A stretch of DNA of 64,000 bases from DT-110 sp030148525 (GCA_965227445.1 OZ245751.1:4712001-4776000), one strand, 5' to 3'. Positions 15,124-24,591 are shown, counted from the stretch's first letter. Made by a program: numbers and translations. The notes: generated from the letters alone by a model not told the origin.

Positions 15124-16431
15124 TGAATAATGCAAGCGAACGATCCGTCGGTTGGCCAGGGTCATGAATGGCTGCAGGTACTGACCGTTCCATTCCCCGA
15201 AGACGAGCATGGGCTCAGCGCGATAGGCCGACAGCAGCTTCCAGGAAGCGGGATCGGCCGCCAGTGGAAGGAGTTGATCTTCCCTGTCCTTGATGTATAA
15301 ATGAGCTTGTTCATCCAGCACGGGTACTACATCGGCCAGGAGGGACGGGGCGGTGACCATCCAGGGATTCCGGGCCCATTGTTGTGCGGTATCCCGCAAA
15401 AAGTCACTTATCTTTTGTTGCCCCTTCAGGTGGGCAAAAGGTCTTTGCTGGTAGGAGAAATTCTTGACTACGGCCCGGTGCGGGAGTGCGCCCGGATAAT
15501 AGACCAATTCGGCTTCCACGGCCGCTCCTACGCGCCAATCGTGTTCGTAGGCTTGATCGCCCCAGGCAAAATCAAGTAATAAGGCCGGGCGTTGTACTTC
15601 TTCCCCCCACAGCCAAACGCGGCGATAGCGGAGGTTCTCGTCTTCCCCTTCCTGGCGTGACAGCACCAACCAATAGTCCGACAACCCAGTTTCGTCGAGC
15701 AGATCGCTCTTGCGGATGTTGATGCCCGCCTGTTTGAGGAGCTCGGCCTGAAAGGCCTCTTCGTATTCATCCAGTTGCTGAAAAGCCTGCGCGAAGAGGA
15801 ACAGGTCGGCCAGTTCCCGGGTCAGCAGGTCGAGCCAATCGGGTTGAGAACGCAGGGCTGCCATCCGTCGGATGCGACGTGCCGGACCATTAAGCTTTTG
15901 GTCGGTCATTCGGGTAGCGATGGCTTCCCAGGCGGCATCATCGCGTTGTTGCCAGGCACCCAGTCCCTCGCGGGCCACATCATCCAGCCAGCGTTCCAGG
16001 TCGCTTACGCCTTCGTACATGAGCAGCAGTCGCTTTTGGCGGGCCCTTTCCCTGGCCCGGGCCTTTTTATCGGCCCGTTGGGTGGGGGCTTCTTCCCGTT
16101 TTTGGTGCTGACGGCGAAAACCCTCGCCCACCCAGGCGGGTGGTTCTTCGCGCTGCGGGAAACGGGTGGGGAATTTCAGGAAATAGGTAGCCAGAGCCAG
16201 AACGTATTTGTCGGGAAGGACCGCCGAGGGACTATTGCTAAAAGAGCGTTCCTTATCCAATTCAAGTCCTGTTTTATACCAGGTTAGGCCACCACTGCGG
16301 CATTGGCCCCAGATGAGGGGTCCTTTTTGTCCCAATTCTTTCCAACGGGATGGTTTGACCAGTTTTTCTGATCGCTCAAAGGTGAGTAAGTCAGGAGCCA
16401 GCCGCCGCACTTTTTCCAGGTCCCAGTCCAT
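15115..16431 (-). CDS. SWIM-family protein with all four zinc ligands replaced (438 aa)
   Basis: The overall pattern matches bacterial SWIM zinc-finger proteins of about 430 residues. It has RWKELGQKGPLIWGQCRSGG, the post-SWIM PPAWV, a Lys/Arg/Ala-rich helix, ERWLDDVAREGLGAWQQRDDAAWEAIATRM, and late blocks YRRVWLWGEE, ALLLDFAWGDQ and AELVYYPGALPHRAVV. In that family the zinc site reads CxC-x6-CxH. Here the equivalent segment (residues 65-76, SNSPSAVLPDKY) has Ser, Ser, Asp and Tyr at those places, so it cannot bind zinc in the usual way. Relatives often sit with MoxR ATPase and VWA genes, but here the gene is alone. Its stop and last two codons lie in a CCGT repeat. Confidence 0.75.
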   Translation of the reverse strand: MDWDLEKVRRLAPDLLTFERSEKLVKPSRWKELGQKGPLIWGQCRSGGLTWYKTGLELDKERSFSNSPSAVLPDKYVLALATYFLKFPTRFPQREEPPAWVGEGFRRQHQKREEAPTQRADKKARARERARQKRLLLMYEGVSDLERWLDDVAREGLGAWQQRDDAAWEAIATRMTDQKLNGPARRIRRMAALRSQPDWLDLLTRELADLFLFAQAFQQLDEYEEAFQAELLKQAGINIRKSDLLDETGLSDYWLVLSRQEGEDENLRYRRVWLWGEEVQRPALLLDFAWGDQAYEHDWRVGAAVEAELVYYPGALPHRAVVKNFSYQQRPFAHLKGQQKISDFLRDTAQQWARNPWMVTAPSLLADVVPVLDEQAHLYIKDREDQLLPLAADPASWKLLSAYRAEPMLVFGEWNGQYLQPFMTLANRRIVRLHYSDG

Positions 16432-16474
16432 GCCCGGAAGATCGTAAAAATCCCGGACTCAACCAGGAAAGTAA

Positions 16475-17215
16475 CTAATCCTCTTCCTCCTCTTCGACGA
16501 GGATGCCAAGGGCTTGCATAGCTTTTTCGGAAGCAGTCTGTTCGGCGCTTTTCTTATTGAAATCGTCGGCCGTGGCAAGTCGCTTACCATTGACCATAAC
16601 CGCCACTTTAAACCGGTCGCGTTTTTCGAACTTATAGCGGGCCAACAGTTTGTAACTGACGGTGCGGCCGTTTTTCTGGCACCACTCCAGTAATTGACTT
16701 TTATAGTTATCGTCGATGCGTTCGAGTTCGTGTACATCGACGTATTTCCGCAGGACCTGATTAATAATGTAGCGGCGGGTCCCGTGGTATCCGCTTTCGA
16801 GGTAGATGGCCCCGACCAGGGCTTCCAGCGCATTTCCCAGCATGGAGCGACTAAGGCGGGTATTATTGTACTCGTTCAGCATCATATCGAGCCCCATCTT
16901 ATCGCCGATCTTATTGAGGGATTTCCGCTTCACGATCTTGGATCGCATTTTAGTCAGGAAGCCCTCGTCGCTGTCGGGATACTTTTTAAAGAGGTATTCC
17001 GCTACAATGGTTCCCAGTACGGCATCTCCCAAATACTCGAGGCGCTCGTTATTCTGGATGGAATTCGGGCGCTCAGAATTGGTAGATTTGTGGGAAAAGG
17101 CGAGGATAAAAATACTCAGGTTGACCGGGGTGAATCCCAGCAAAGGCCTGAGCTTTCGCGCGAAATCCCTATCCGGCGAAAGGTAGTAGTTATATAGTCT
17201 GAATACGAACCGCAA
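16475..17215 (-). CDS. rnc: Ribonuclease III (246 aa)
   Basis: Double-strand-specific endoribonuclease for rRNA and mRNA processing. The nuclease domain carries the signature NERLEYLGDAVL with Glu60 and Asp64. The second acidic pair is in GNALEALVGAIYLE, where Asn128 replaces the Asp found in E. coli and Glu131 is kept. I recall GNALEA from other Bacteroidota enzymes, so this is probably a lineage trait rather than inactivation. The C-terminal double-stranded-RNA-binding domain (about 165-238) ends in KKSAEQTASEKAMQALG. The order acpP-fabF-rnc is typical for the phylum. A structured 176-bp gap separates it from fabF. Confidence 0.95.
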   Translation of the reverse strand: MRFVFRLYNYYLSPDRDFARKLRPLLGFTPVNLSIFILAFSHKSTNSERPNSIQNNERLEYLGDAVLGTIVAEYLFKKYPDSDEGFLTKMRSKIVKRKSLNKIGDKMGLDMMLNEYNNTRLSRSMLGNALEALVGAIYLESGYHGTRRYIINQVLRKYVDVHELERIDDNYKSQLLEWCQKNGRTVSYKLLARYKFEKRDRFKVAVMVNGKRLATADDFNKKSAEQTASEKAMQALGILVEEEEED

Positions 17216-17328
17216 ATTGCACCGAGATTAGATTAATAATGACCATGATAACACCCATGCGACCGCGGTCACACGAGGCAGAAATCGGCATTAGGATAAA
17301 GGGAAAGGTCCGGGTGCATCTGGGCTAA

Positions 17329-17364
17329 GCCATTAGATACCAGCGGTATCCGATGTCTAATGGC
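17329..17364 (-). terminator. Hairpin between fabF and rnc
   Basis: GCCATTAGA (17329-17337) pairs with TCTAATGGC (17356-17364), and a nested GATACCAGCGGTATC lies within. It lies 28 bases past the fabF stop in the direction of transcription. There is no T-run, so it may be a processing or attenuation site. RNase III cleaving its own leader is a possibility, not shown. Confidence 0.4.
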
Positions 17365-17391
17365 GCGTAAGGCCTTAATGAAAACCGAAGG

Positions 17392-18648
17392 TTATCCCTC
17401 AAATTTCTTCATGATCACCGAAGAATTATGCCCGCCGAAGCCAAATGTATTACTCAAAAAGGCACGTACCTTTTTGTCTTGCGCTTCATTGAAGGTAAGA
17501 TTCAACCGGGCATCCAGTTCGGGATCATCCGTAAAGTGGTTAATCGTCGGTGGTACAAAATCGTGTTGGAGCGCCAGGATACCGGCGATGGCTTCAATAG
17601 CTCCGGCGGCCCCCAACAGGTGGCCGGTCATCGATTTTGTAGAACTAATATTTAATTGATAGGCGCGGTCACCAAAAACCTGCTCAATTGCCTTAATCTC
17701 AGCAATATCACCCAGCGGGGTAGAGGTACCGTGCACATTTATATAGTCAATATCATCACTGGTCATGCCCGCATCTTCCAGGGCAATTCGCATGACGTTG
17801 GCTGCTCCCAGTCCTTCCGGGTGAGGAGCAGTGATATGGTGGGCATCAGCCGTAGCACCACCACCTACTACTTCGGCAAAGATGGTAGCACCCCGTTTCT
17901 TGGCGTGCTCCAATTCTTCGAGCACCAGGGCACCGGCTCCTTCGCCCAGTACAAAGCCATCTCGCTCCTTATCAAAGGGGCGCGATGCCGTTTTGTAATC
18001 GTCGTTGCGGGTGGAGAGGGCTTTCATGGCGTTGAAGCCACCGATACCAGCTTTGGTAACGGCTGCCTCCGAGCCACCGGTCACCACAATGTCGTTACGC
18101 CCCAACCGGATATAGTCGAAGGCATTAATGATGGCGTGCGAGGAGGACGCGCAAGCTGAGACCGTTGCGTAATTCACCCCGCGGAAGCCATATTTTATGG
18201 AAATATGACCGGAAGCGATGTCGGAGATCATCTTTGGGATCATGAACGGATTATACCGTGGTGTCCCGTTTCCGGTTGCAAAAGTTTCAATTTCTTCTTC
18301 CAGGCTTCGCAAACCACCAATCCCCGAACCCCAGATCACACCAGCCCGGTCCTGATCGATACCTTCGAGCTGATCCACGTCGAGGCCCGCCATTTTCATA
18401 GCTTCGTCAGAGGAGATCATGGCGAATTGGGAAAAACGGTCCAGCCGACGGGCTTCCCGCCGGTCGATGAAATCCGTAATTTCCAGATCAGTAACTTCGC
18501 AGGCAAACTGCGTTTTGAATTCGGAAGCGTCAAAAAGAGAAATGGGATTGGATCCACTGCGGCCATTTTTCAGACCATCCAGATACGCCGCTACTGTATT
18601 ACCGATCGGCGTGACAGCTCCAATACCTGTGACTACAACCCTTTTCAT
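17392..18648 (-). CDS. fabF: 3-oxoacyl-[acyl-carrier-protein] synthase II (418 aa)
   Basis: KAS II condenses malonyl-ACP with growing acyl-ACP in type II fatty acid synthesis. The thiolase fold is complete. The nucleophile is Cys166 in VSACASSSHAI, the two catalytic histidines are in NVHGTSTPLGD and STKSMTGHLLGAAGAIE, and the C-terminal gate is NTFGFGGHNSSVIMKKF. The length is that of the family. It lies directly downstream of acpP, which supplies its substrate carrier, and upstream of rnc. A hairpin in the acpP-fabF gap probably lets acpP transcripts exceed fabF transcripts. Confidence 0.97.
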   Translation of the reverse strand: MKRVVVTGIGAVTPIGNTVAAYLDGLKNGRSGSNPISLFDASEFKTQFACEVTDLEITDFIDRREARRLDRFSQFAMISSDEAMKMAGLDVDQLEGIDQDRAGVIWGSGIGGLRSLEEEIETFATGNGTPRYNPFMIPKMISDIASGHISIKYGFRGVNYATVSACASSSHAIINAFDYIRLGRNDIVVTGGSEAAVTKAGIGGFNAMKALSTRNDDYKTASRPFDKERDGFVLGEGAGALVLEELEHAKKRGATIFAEVVGGGATADAHHITAPHPEGLGAANVMRIALEDAGMTSDDIDYINVHGTSTPLGDIAEIKAIEQVFGDRAYQLNISSTKSMTGHLLGAAGAIEAIAGILALQHDFVPPTINHFTDDPELDARLNLTFNEAQDKKVRAFLSNTFGFGGHNSSVIMKKFEG

Positions 18649-18727
18649 GACGGATACGTATTTATTTGGAGGAATGGAATTAGGACGGGACGGATACTCT
18701 TCGCGCTACAAGAAAGGTGGGAAAGAA

Positions 18728-18759
18728 ACCCACAAGCCAGAAAAGACTGACTTGTGGGC
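18728..18759 (-). terminator. Attenuator/terminator hairpin between acpP and fabF
   Basis: CCCACAAG (18729-18736) pairs with CTTGTGGG (18751-18758). Read leftward, the stem follows the acpP stop by 13 bases and is followed by a moderately T-rich GTTTCTTTCC. A partial terminator here would suit the high demand for acyl carrier protein. Confidence 0.6.
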
Positions 18760-18771
18760 TGCGCGAACTCG

Positions 18772-19014
18772 TTATTTCTTTTCCGTTTGTTCTTCCAGGT
18801 AAGAAACCGCCTGTCCGACCGTTTGGATGTTTTCCGCTTGTTCATCGGGAATTGAAATGTCGAATTCTTTTTCAAATTCCATGATCAACTCAACGGTATC
18901 GAGTGAGTCGGCACCCAGGTCATTGGTGAAGCTAGCTTCCTGAGTTACTTCGGACTCATCAACGCCCAGTTTGTCGACGATGATTTTACTTACTCTTTCT
19001 GCAATATTAGACAT
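18772..19014 (-). CDS. acpP: Acyl carrier protein (80 aa)
   Basis: The start is the ATG at 19012-19014 (MSNIAERVSKIIVDKLGV), which gives the normal size. The longer open frame upstream has no family likeness. The phosphopantetheine attachment serine is in DLGADSLDTVELIMEFEKEF, followed by the usual acidic helix and DEQAENIQTVGQAVSYLE. It is a cytosolic carrier of acyl intermediates, first gene of the acpP-fabF-rnc cluster. Confidence 0.97.
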   Translation of the reverse strand: MSNIAERVSKIIVDKLGVDESEVTQEASFTNDLGADSLDTVELIMEFEKEFDISIPDEQAENIQTVGQAVSYLEEQTEKK

Positions 19015-19368
19015 ATGTATTCGCTTTATTGGTTTACGAATGCTCCTGCAAAGAAAAGTAGAAGAACCTTGATAAACAAAGTTTTTCATGCTTTTTTTAT
19101 CCCAACATGTGCTAACTAGAAGTGGGTTTTTAACCGTTTTCCCATATTTTTTTTCGGCTTTCGCCAAAATATTTAGGAAAAATTTGGCTTATCCTTGTTT
19201 GCTACACCGCAAAATCGGTACGGAACAGCTCACAGACACCTTCATTTTAGCACCAGGTGGGTCCCCATTTTAGCAAAAAAATAGGTGGCCCCTATTCTTT
19301 TTTGGATTATTTATTGTGAAATTTACACTTAGTTCTCCGTAAAACCTTTAATTACGGGAAAACATAAT
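19015..19368. promoter_or_regulatory. Divergent intergenic region between acpP and pyk
   Basis: This 354-bp AT-rich spacer must hold the promoters for both directions. I see no clear TAnnTTTG box with a spaced TTG, no repeats and no convincing small gene. Poly-T tracts occur at 19089 and 19147. Confidence 0.5.
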
Positions 19369-20847
19369 ATGGACTCGATTGACTACAAAGCGAAAACCAT
19401 CAACCACATGCAAGTCACAGACCATCAAAAAACGAAGATAGTAGCCACTATTGGCCCTGCTTCCAGTTCGTATGACCGCCTGTTAGAACTGGTACAGGCC
19501 GGTGTCGACGTCTTTCGACTGAACTTCTCGCACGGATCCCATGAGGATCACCTCGAAGTCATAAACCGCATCACCTACATTAAAGAAAAATACAATGTCC
19601 ACGTGGGAATCCTGGCCGATCTGCAGGGGCCTAAACTACGCGTAGGTGAAATGACTGACGGGGGGGTACCCATTGCCCCGGGTGATACGATCATTTTCAC
19701 CAATGAAGAATGCATAGGAACGGCCGAGAAGGTTTACATGAGCTATGAGAACTTTGCGCGTGACGTAAATGTCGGAGAGAAGGTATTGATCGACGATGGT
19801 ACTTTGATGCTGGAAGTGCTCGAAACCAATAAGACCGATACGGTCAAGCTGAAAGTCCTTTTTGGGGGAACCCTGAAATCCAGAAAAGGAGTAAACCTGC
19901 CGAATACCAAAATTTCGCTGCCCTGCCTCACCAAGAAGGACCGTATTGATCTCGACTTCATACTGACCCAGCCGGTTATTAACTGGATCGCCCTTTCCTT
20001 TGTACGCCACCAAAAGGACGTCAAGGAGCTCAAGGCTATTCTCGAAGAGAATAACCACCATGCCAAGGTTATTTCCAAGATTGAAAAACCAGAGGCCATC
20101 GAGCGCATCGATAAGATCATCAAGCATTCAAATGGTATCATGGTTGCCCGCGGAGACCTCGGGATTGAAGTGCCCATGGAACGGCTTCCATTGATCCAGA
20201 AGGAAATAATCCAAAAATGCATCCAGCGAGCCCGGCCGGTCATCGTAGCTACCCACATGATGGATAGCATGATCACTAACCCCAATCCAACGCGGGCCGA
20301 GGTTACCGACGTGGCCAACGCAGTACTCGACGGTGCAGATGCCGTTATGCTCAGCGGGGAAACTTCCGTAGGTGCCCACCCGGTAAAGGTGGTGCAAGAA
20401 ATGAACAAAATTATCGAAGAAGCCGAGAAGAATTACCGCCTTGGTGCCGACCGGCCTATTCCATCTTCCAAATCGCGGACCTTCCTCTCCGATGCCGTAT
20501 GTTTTAACGCTGCCAAAACGGCGGAAGATGTAAAAGCAAAAGCCATCGTGGGAATGACCTCCTCCGGTTACACAGCTTTTAAAGTATCCAGCTATCGCCC
20601 CGGAAATAATTTGGAGATCTATATTTTCTCCGACCGCACGAACATGCTGGCAACCCTCAACCTATGCTGGGGGGTCCGTTGCTTCTACTACGACCGCTTT
20701 ACCACTACCGATGAAACCTTCGATGACGTGGTGAATATCCTGAAGAATGCCAATCGACTCAAAGACGGAGATGTAGTGGTACACACCGGAAGTATGCCGA
20801 TCGAGAACAGGCACCGCACGAATATGCTAAAGGTATCCGTAGTGTGA
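19369..20847 (+). CDS. pyk: Pyruvate kinase (492 aa)
   Basis: Catalyses the last glycolytic step, phosphoenolpyruvate plus ADP to pyruvate plus ATP. It has the N-terminal KTKIVATIGPASSSYDRLLELVQAGVDVFRLNFSHG, the active-site segment ISKIEKPEAIERID with its catalytic Lys, MVARGDLGIEVPMERLPLIQK, and THMMDSM. The inserted B domain and the C-terminal allosteric domain are complete. The first ATG adds 13 residues before MQVTDHQKTKIVAT at 19408, and either may be used. A strong terminator hairpin follows at 20973-21006. Confidence 0.97.
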   Translation: MDSIDYKAKTINHMQVTDHQKTKIVATIGPASSSYDRLLELVQAGVDVFRLNFSHGSHEDHLEVINRITYIKEKYNVHVGILADLQGPKLRVGEMTDGGVPIAPGDTIIFTNEECIGTAEKVYMSYENFARDVNVGEKVLIDDGTLMLEVLETNKTDTVKLKVLFGGTLKSRKGVNLPNTKISLPCLTKKDRIDLDFILTQPVINWIALSFVRHQKDVKELKAILEENNHHAKVISKIEKPEAIERIDKIIKHSNGIMVARGDLGIEVPMERLPLIQKEIIQKCIQRARPVIVATHMMDSMITNPNPTRAEVTDVANAVLDGADAVMLSGETSVGAHPVKVVQEMNKIIEEAEKNYRLGADRPIPSSKSRTFLSDAVCFNAAKTAEDVKAKAIVGMTSSGYTAFKVSSYRPGNNLEIYIFSDRTNMLATLNLCWGVRCFYYDRFTTTDETFDDVVNILKNANRLKDGDVVVHTGSMPIENRHRTNMLKVSVV

Positions 20848-20893
20848 TCTACTGAAACACAGGCTCTGCCTCCCCGTAGATTTACATATATTA

Positions 20894-20950
20894 ACGTGAG
20901 TTTGAAGCTGTTCTTTTTACTAAGTGACTGAGGATTACAACCTCCCGATA
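20894..20950. repeat. Dispersed element A, copy 3
   Basis: ACGTGAGTTTG (20894-20904) and ACAACCTCCCGATA (20937-20950) are the two arms, 32 bp apart, in the same orientation as the other copies. The left arm has a G-to-T change, which weakens pairing. Confidence 0.6.
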
Positions 20951-20972
20951 TATTATGATAACAGGACCCAAA

Positions 20973-21006
20973 GCCATCTCAAGCACGTAATTGAGATGGC
21001 TTTTCG
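20973..21006 (+). terminator. Rho-independent terminator after pyk
   Basis: AAAGCCATCTCAA and TTGAGATGGCTTTT form a 13-bp stem with a short loop and a T-rich end, 125 bases after the pyk stop. Confidence 0.8.
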
Positions 21007-21055
21007 AACATTTGTTCCATTTCCTGGATTTTAATACGTACTCATCCAAATAATT

Positions 21056-22063
21056 ATGAAAATCATCATCCCAATGGCAGGACGTGGTTCACGCCTGCGC
21101 CCACACACACTTACCATCCCCAAGCCACTACAACCAGTAGTTGGTAAACCCATTGTTCAACGCATCGTCGAGGACTTTAACGACTCTTTTCCCGGACAGA
21201 TCGATGAGGTAGCCTTCATCATCGGAGATTTTGGCAAAGAGGCCGAAGACCAGCTTACATCCATCGCTGAAGGTATCGGAGCCAAAGGGTCGATTTACCA
21301 CCAGGAAAGCCCCGAGGGGCCCGCGCACGCTATTTATTGCGCCAAGGATAGCCTGACCGGCCCCTGCATTGTTGCCTTTGCCGACACCTTATTCAAGGCA
21401 AAATTTACCTTCAGCACCAATGATGATGGCGTTATCTGGGTACAAAAAGTCGAGGACCCATCCTCATTCGGCGTCGTTAAAACGGATGATCAGGGGATAA
21501 TAACGGAGTTCGTCGAAAAGTCCCCTGAATTTGTATCTGATCTGGCGATTGTCGGGTTATATTACTTTAGAGACGGAGACCGCCTGCGGGATGAGATCGG
21601 ATACCTGATCGACAATGATTTGCGGGATAAAGGGGAATTTCAAATTACCAGTGTCCTGGAAAATATGAAAGAGAAGGGTACGAAATTCCGTGCATCGACC
21701 ATTGAGGAATGGCTCGATTGTGGTAACAAAAACAATATCCTGGACACCACCAAACGCATTCTGGAACTCAAGCAGGTTCAGGAAGAACTTATTGCCAAGG
21801 ATGTCGTTCAGGAAAATGCCGTTATTATTCCTCCTTGTTATATAGGAAAGGGCGTAACCTTGCGGCAGGCAGTAATTGGTCCTTATGCTACTATCGGGAG
21901 CAATGCAACCATAGAAAACTCCGTTATTCGAGAGAGTGTTATACAAGGTAACACGACCATAAAAGACGTTGTTCTGGAACGCACGATGATCGGCCAGCAT
22001 GCCGAAATTACCGGAACACCACACGAGTGGAGCGTTGGGGATTACACCCAGATCGATTCCTGA
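21056..22063 (+). CDS. Sugar-phosphate nucleotidyltransferase with left-handed beta-helix tail (335 aa)
   Basis: A RmlA/GlmU-like pyrophosphorylase joining a nucleotide to a sugar 1-phosphate. The nucleotide-binding opening is MKIIIPMAGRGSRLRPHTLTIPKPLQPVVGKPI. The metal-binding Asp is in IVAFADTLF, and the sugar-site segment is WLDCGNKNNILDT. From about residue 250 hexapeptide-like repeats (YIGKGVTLRQAVIGPYATIGSNATIENSVI) form a beta-helix domain. The exact sugar and nucleotide cannot be read from sequence. It heads a co-directional run with a TPR protein, a DUF4292 lipoprotein and an EnvC-like protein, an order I associate with envelope biogenesis in Bacteroidota. Confidence 0.88.
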   Translation: MKIIIPMAGRGSRLRPHTLTIPKPLQPVVGKPIVQRIVEDFNDSFPGQIDEVAFIIGDFGKEAEDQLTSIAEGIGAKGSIYHQESPEGPAHAIYCAKDSLTGPCIVAFADTLFKAKFTFSTNDDGVIWVQKVEDPSSFGVVKTDDQGIITEFVEKSPEFVSDLAIVGLYYFRDGDRLRDEIGYLIDNDLRDKGEFQITSVLENMKEKGTKFRASTIEEWLDCGNKNNILDTTKRILELKQVQEELIAKDVVQENAVIIPPCYIGKGVTLRQAVIGPYATIGSNATIENSVIRESVIQGNTTIKDVVLERTMIGQHAEITGTPHEWSVGDYTQIDS

Positions 22064-22108
22064 TCACAGACCTGGGACCATCGCGACCGCTCATCCAAAA
22101 CAAGAACC

Positions 22109-23812
22109 ATGATACATCGATTACTGGGAATAGGTTGTTTGGTCGCTTTTATCGGGGCAACAGCCTTCGCCCAGCCAGGGAACATTGAGGGCACCGAACT
22201 CGAAATTGAAAGTATCCTGATCGATGCCGGACGCGAAAAGCTGTTGGGCAATTACCAGGAAGCCATCGATCTGTACAAGAAGGTACTGGAAAAAGATTCG
22301 GAAAATGCAGTGGCCGCCTACGAAGTGGCCCGGCTGTTCGCCAACCAGGAAAACCTGGAACAGGCCGTTGAACACGCCCAAATGGCTACCCGTTTCGATC
22401 CGGCGAATAACTGGTACCTCCAACTACTGGCCGACCTCTACCAGCAGACCGGGCAATTTATCGAAGGAGCAGGTATCTATGGGCAATTGCGCGAGCGGCA
22501 GCCCGATGATCGAGACTATTACTACAAACAAGCTTTTTTCCTGGTCCGGGCCAACGAGCTCAAAGAGGCCCAACGCGTCTATAGCGACCTCGAAGACCGA
22601 ATTGGCATTAGCGAGGACCTCATCCGGCGGCGACATACCCTCTACCTGGGGATGGGCGAGCTAAAAAAAGCAGGGCAAGAATTGGACAAACTCACAGATG
22701 CCTTTCCCGATAATATTGACTATTGGCATCTGCTAGCAGATTTTCACCTGAAAACGGGAAATGCGAAGGACGCTCAAAAGGCCTACGAACGCATCCTGGA
22801 GATCGACCCCAATGATGCTAAAGCCAAACTGGCCATGGCCGGAGGTGACGTACAACGCAAGGATGAAGTTACCTACCTCAACAATATGCGGCCTGTCTTC
22901 GAAGACCCCGGCACCCTGCTCGACCTCAAAGTTGGCCGACTGATGCCCATCATCGAGAAGGTATCGCAATCGGGGAACCTCGAACTGGCAAATGCGGCCC
23001 TGGGGCTAACACGCATTCTGGAAGAAGTACATCCGGGACAGGCCAAAGCGTATGCTGCCTCCGCCGACCTCTACTACCTCACTAACCGCCCGGTGGCTGC
23101 CGCTCAGAAGTACCAAAAAGCACTCGAACTCGACGATAGCAATTTCCTGCTCTGGGAAAACCTGTTTGCCGCGCTCAAGGACAGCGGTAACCTGACCGAC
23201 CTGGCCGAATGGACCGAGGAAGCGATGTTTGTATTCCCAAATCAGGCTACTGTCTTCTACCTGAACGGCTACGCACTACAGGCCTCCAACCAGGCGGAAG
23301 ATGCCCTGGATGTGCTGAACGAAGCCTTGTTTATGTCCGGTAAAAACGAATTACTGCAACAAACCATTATTTCATGCATCGGCCTTTCATACGAACAATT
23401 AGGCGATACCGGTGAGGCCGATGATGCTTTCCAAAAGGCCATTGAGATCAATCCCGACTATCCACTAGCACAGGCGCGTTATGCGTTTGCGCTGGCCGGG
23501 CGTGGTGAACAGAAAGCTCGTGAATATGCCGAAAAAGCACTATCCGCAGCAGTCTTGGAGGCAGAGGTCCTGCACCGCAGTTCCTGGTCCCTTTATTTGA
23601 CCGGTCAAGCCAAAAAAGCACTGGACTTTATGGCACAGGCCGTTCAGAAAACAGGAGAGACCAACCCCCTCTATCTGGAGCACTACGGCGATATCCTCTT
23701 TAAAACAGGTAAGGAGGAAGAGGCACTGAAATATTGGAATCTGGCCCGTGACCGCGGACGCACGTCCGACGTACTGGAACGGAAAATTGCCGATAAAAAA
23801 CTCTACGAATAA
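22109..23812 (+). CDS. Exported tetratricopeptide-repeat protein (567 aa)
   Basis: An N-terminal signal peptide (MIHRLLGIGCLVAFIGATAFAQ) is followed by about a dozen TPR-like helix pairs, such as GNYQEAIDLYKKVLEKDSENAVAAYEVA and GNAKDAQKAYERILEIDPNDAKAKLA. They span nearly the whole length. No catalytic domain is seen, so it is a periplasmic scaffold. It lies 45 bases after the nucleotidyltransferase and 11 before the DUF4292 gene, so the three are probably co-transcribed and may work together in envelope assembly. The specific partner is unknown. Confidence 0.85.
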   Translation: MIHRLLGIGCLVAFIGATAFAQPGNIEGTELEIESILIDAGREKLLGNYQEAIDLYKKVLEKDSENAVAAYEVARLFANQENLEQAVEHAQMATRFDPANNWYLQLLADLYQQTGQFIEGAGIYGQLRERQPDDRDYYYKQAFFLVRANELKEAQRVYSDLEDRIGISEDLIRRRHTLYLGMGELKKAGQELDKLTDAFPDNIDYWHLLADFHLKTGNAKDAQKAYERILEIDPNDAKAKLAMAGGDVQRKDEVTYLNNMRPVFEDPGTLLDLKVGRLMPIIEKVSQSGNLELANAALGLTRILEEVHPGQAKAYAASADLYYLTNRPVAAAQKYQKALELDDSNFLLWENLFAALKDSGNLTDLAEWTEEAMFVFPNQATVFYLNGYALQASNQAEDALDVLNEALFMSGKNELLQQTIISCIGLSYEQLGDTGEADDAFQKAIEINPDYPLAQARYAFALAGRGEQKAREYAEKALSAAVLEAEVLHRSSWSLYLTGQAKKALDFMAQAVQKTGETNPLYLEHYGDILFKTGKEEEALKYWNLARDRGRTSDVLERKIADKKLYE

Positions 23813-23823
23813 GCCCACATCCC

Positions 23824-24591
23824 ATGAACAGATCGAGCATATTTTTCGCCATACTGGTTCTGATTCTGGTAGCCGGTGGATGCGGATCCGCCAAGAAAGG
23901 CACAAAAAACGTTAAAGAGCGTTCTGCTGAATTCATTATGCAGCAGGTGGCCGAAAACCAGGTACGGGCTGATTGGCTGGATGCCCGTGCACGAATATCG
24001 TACGCCGACGAGGACATGTCGGTCCGGGGTACGGCCCTGATACGTATCCAGCGCGATAGCCTGGTCTGGATGTCGGTGCGCAAACTCGGTTTTGAAGTTG
24101 CCCGCGTGCAGGTGACACCTGATTCTGTCTACGTAATCGACCGCATTAATAACGAGTACGGCATCTTTGACCTGGGATACATCCAATCATCCTATAATTT
24201 GCCAGCCGACTTTCAGCTTTTACAGACCATCCTGATGGGTAATGCCTGGTTCCCGGGCACGGTACGCCCTACCGTGGAGACCACAACCGAGGGGTATACC
24301 CTTTCGGAAAAATCCCCGCTGCGAAGCCTGACGTATCGGGTGCGCTCCGGCGACTTTCGATTAGCGGCAATATCCATTGATGAACCCGTTGCTGAGCGAT
24401 CGGTACAGCTCCAGCTGAGCGATTACCAACCGACTGCTGACAACCAGCTTTTTGCCTATTTTCGTACCTTTAATATTACGAGCCCCGAAACCGGCTCCAT
24501 TTCCATGGACATGGAGTTTTCGGAGGTGACCTTAAACCAACCAAAGAGTACGCGATTTGAGATCCCTGAACGCTATACCCGCATGGAGTAA
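23824..24591 (+). CDS. DUF4292 family lipoprotein (255 aa)
   Basis: A signal peptide with lipobox VAGGC (Cys20) marks an outer- or inner-membrane lipoprotein. The body matches the Bacteroidota DUF4292 pattern: an amphipathic beta-rich fold with RADWLDARARISYADEDMSVRGTALIRIQRDSLVWMSVRKLGFEVARVQVTPDSVYVIDRINNEY. The shape recalls LolA/LolB-like lipid carriers, but a role in lipid handling is inference. It sits between a TPR protein and an EnvC-like protein, and its last 35 bases overlap the EnvC-like gene. Confidence 0.85.
   Translation: MNRSSIFFAILVLILVAGGCGSAKKGTKNVKERSAEFIMQQVAENQVRADWLDARARISYADEDMSVRGTALIRIQRDSLVWMSVRKLGFEVARVQVTPDSVYVIDRINNEYGIFDLGYIQSSYNLPADFQLLQTILMGNAWFPGTVRPTVETTTEGYTLSEKSPLRSLTYRVRSGDFRLAAISIDEPVAERSVQLQLSDYQPTADNQLFAYFRTFNITSPETGSISMDMEFSEVTLNQPKSTRFEIPERYTRME

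Noticed and set aside
16475..17215. RNase III Asn128 in place of the catalytic Asp as a sign of inactivation
   Set aside because: I recall GNALEA from other Bacteroidota RNase III proteins, so it is probably a lineage variant. The other acidic residues are intact.
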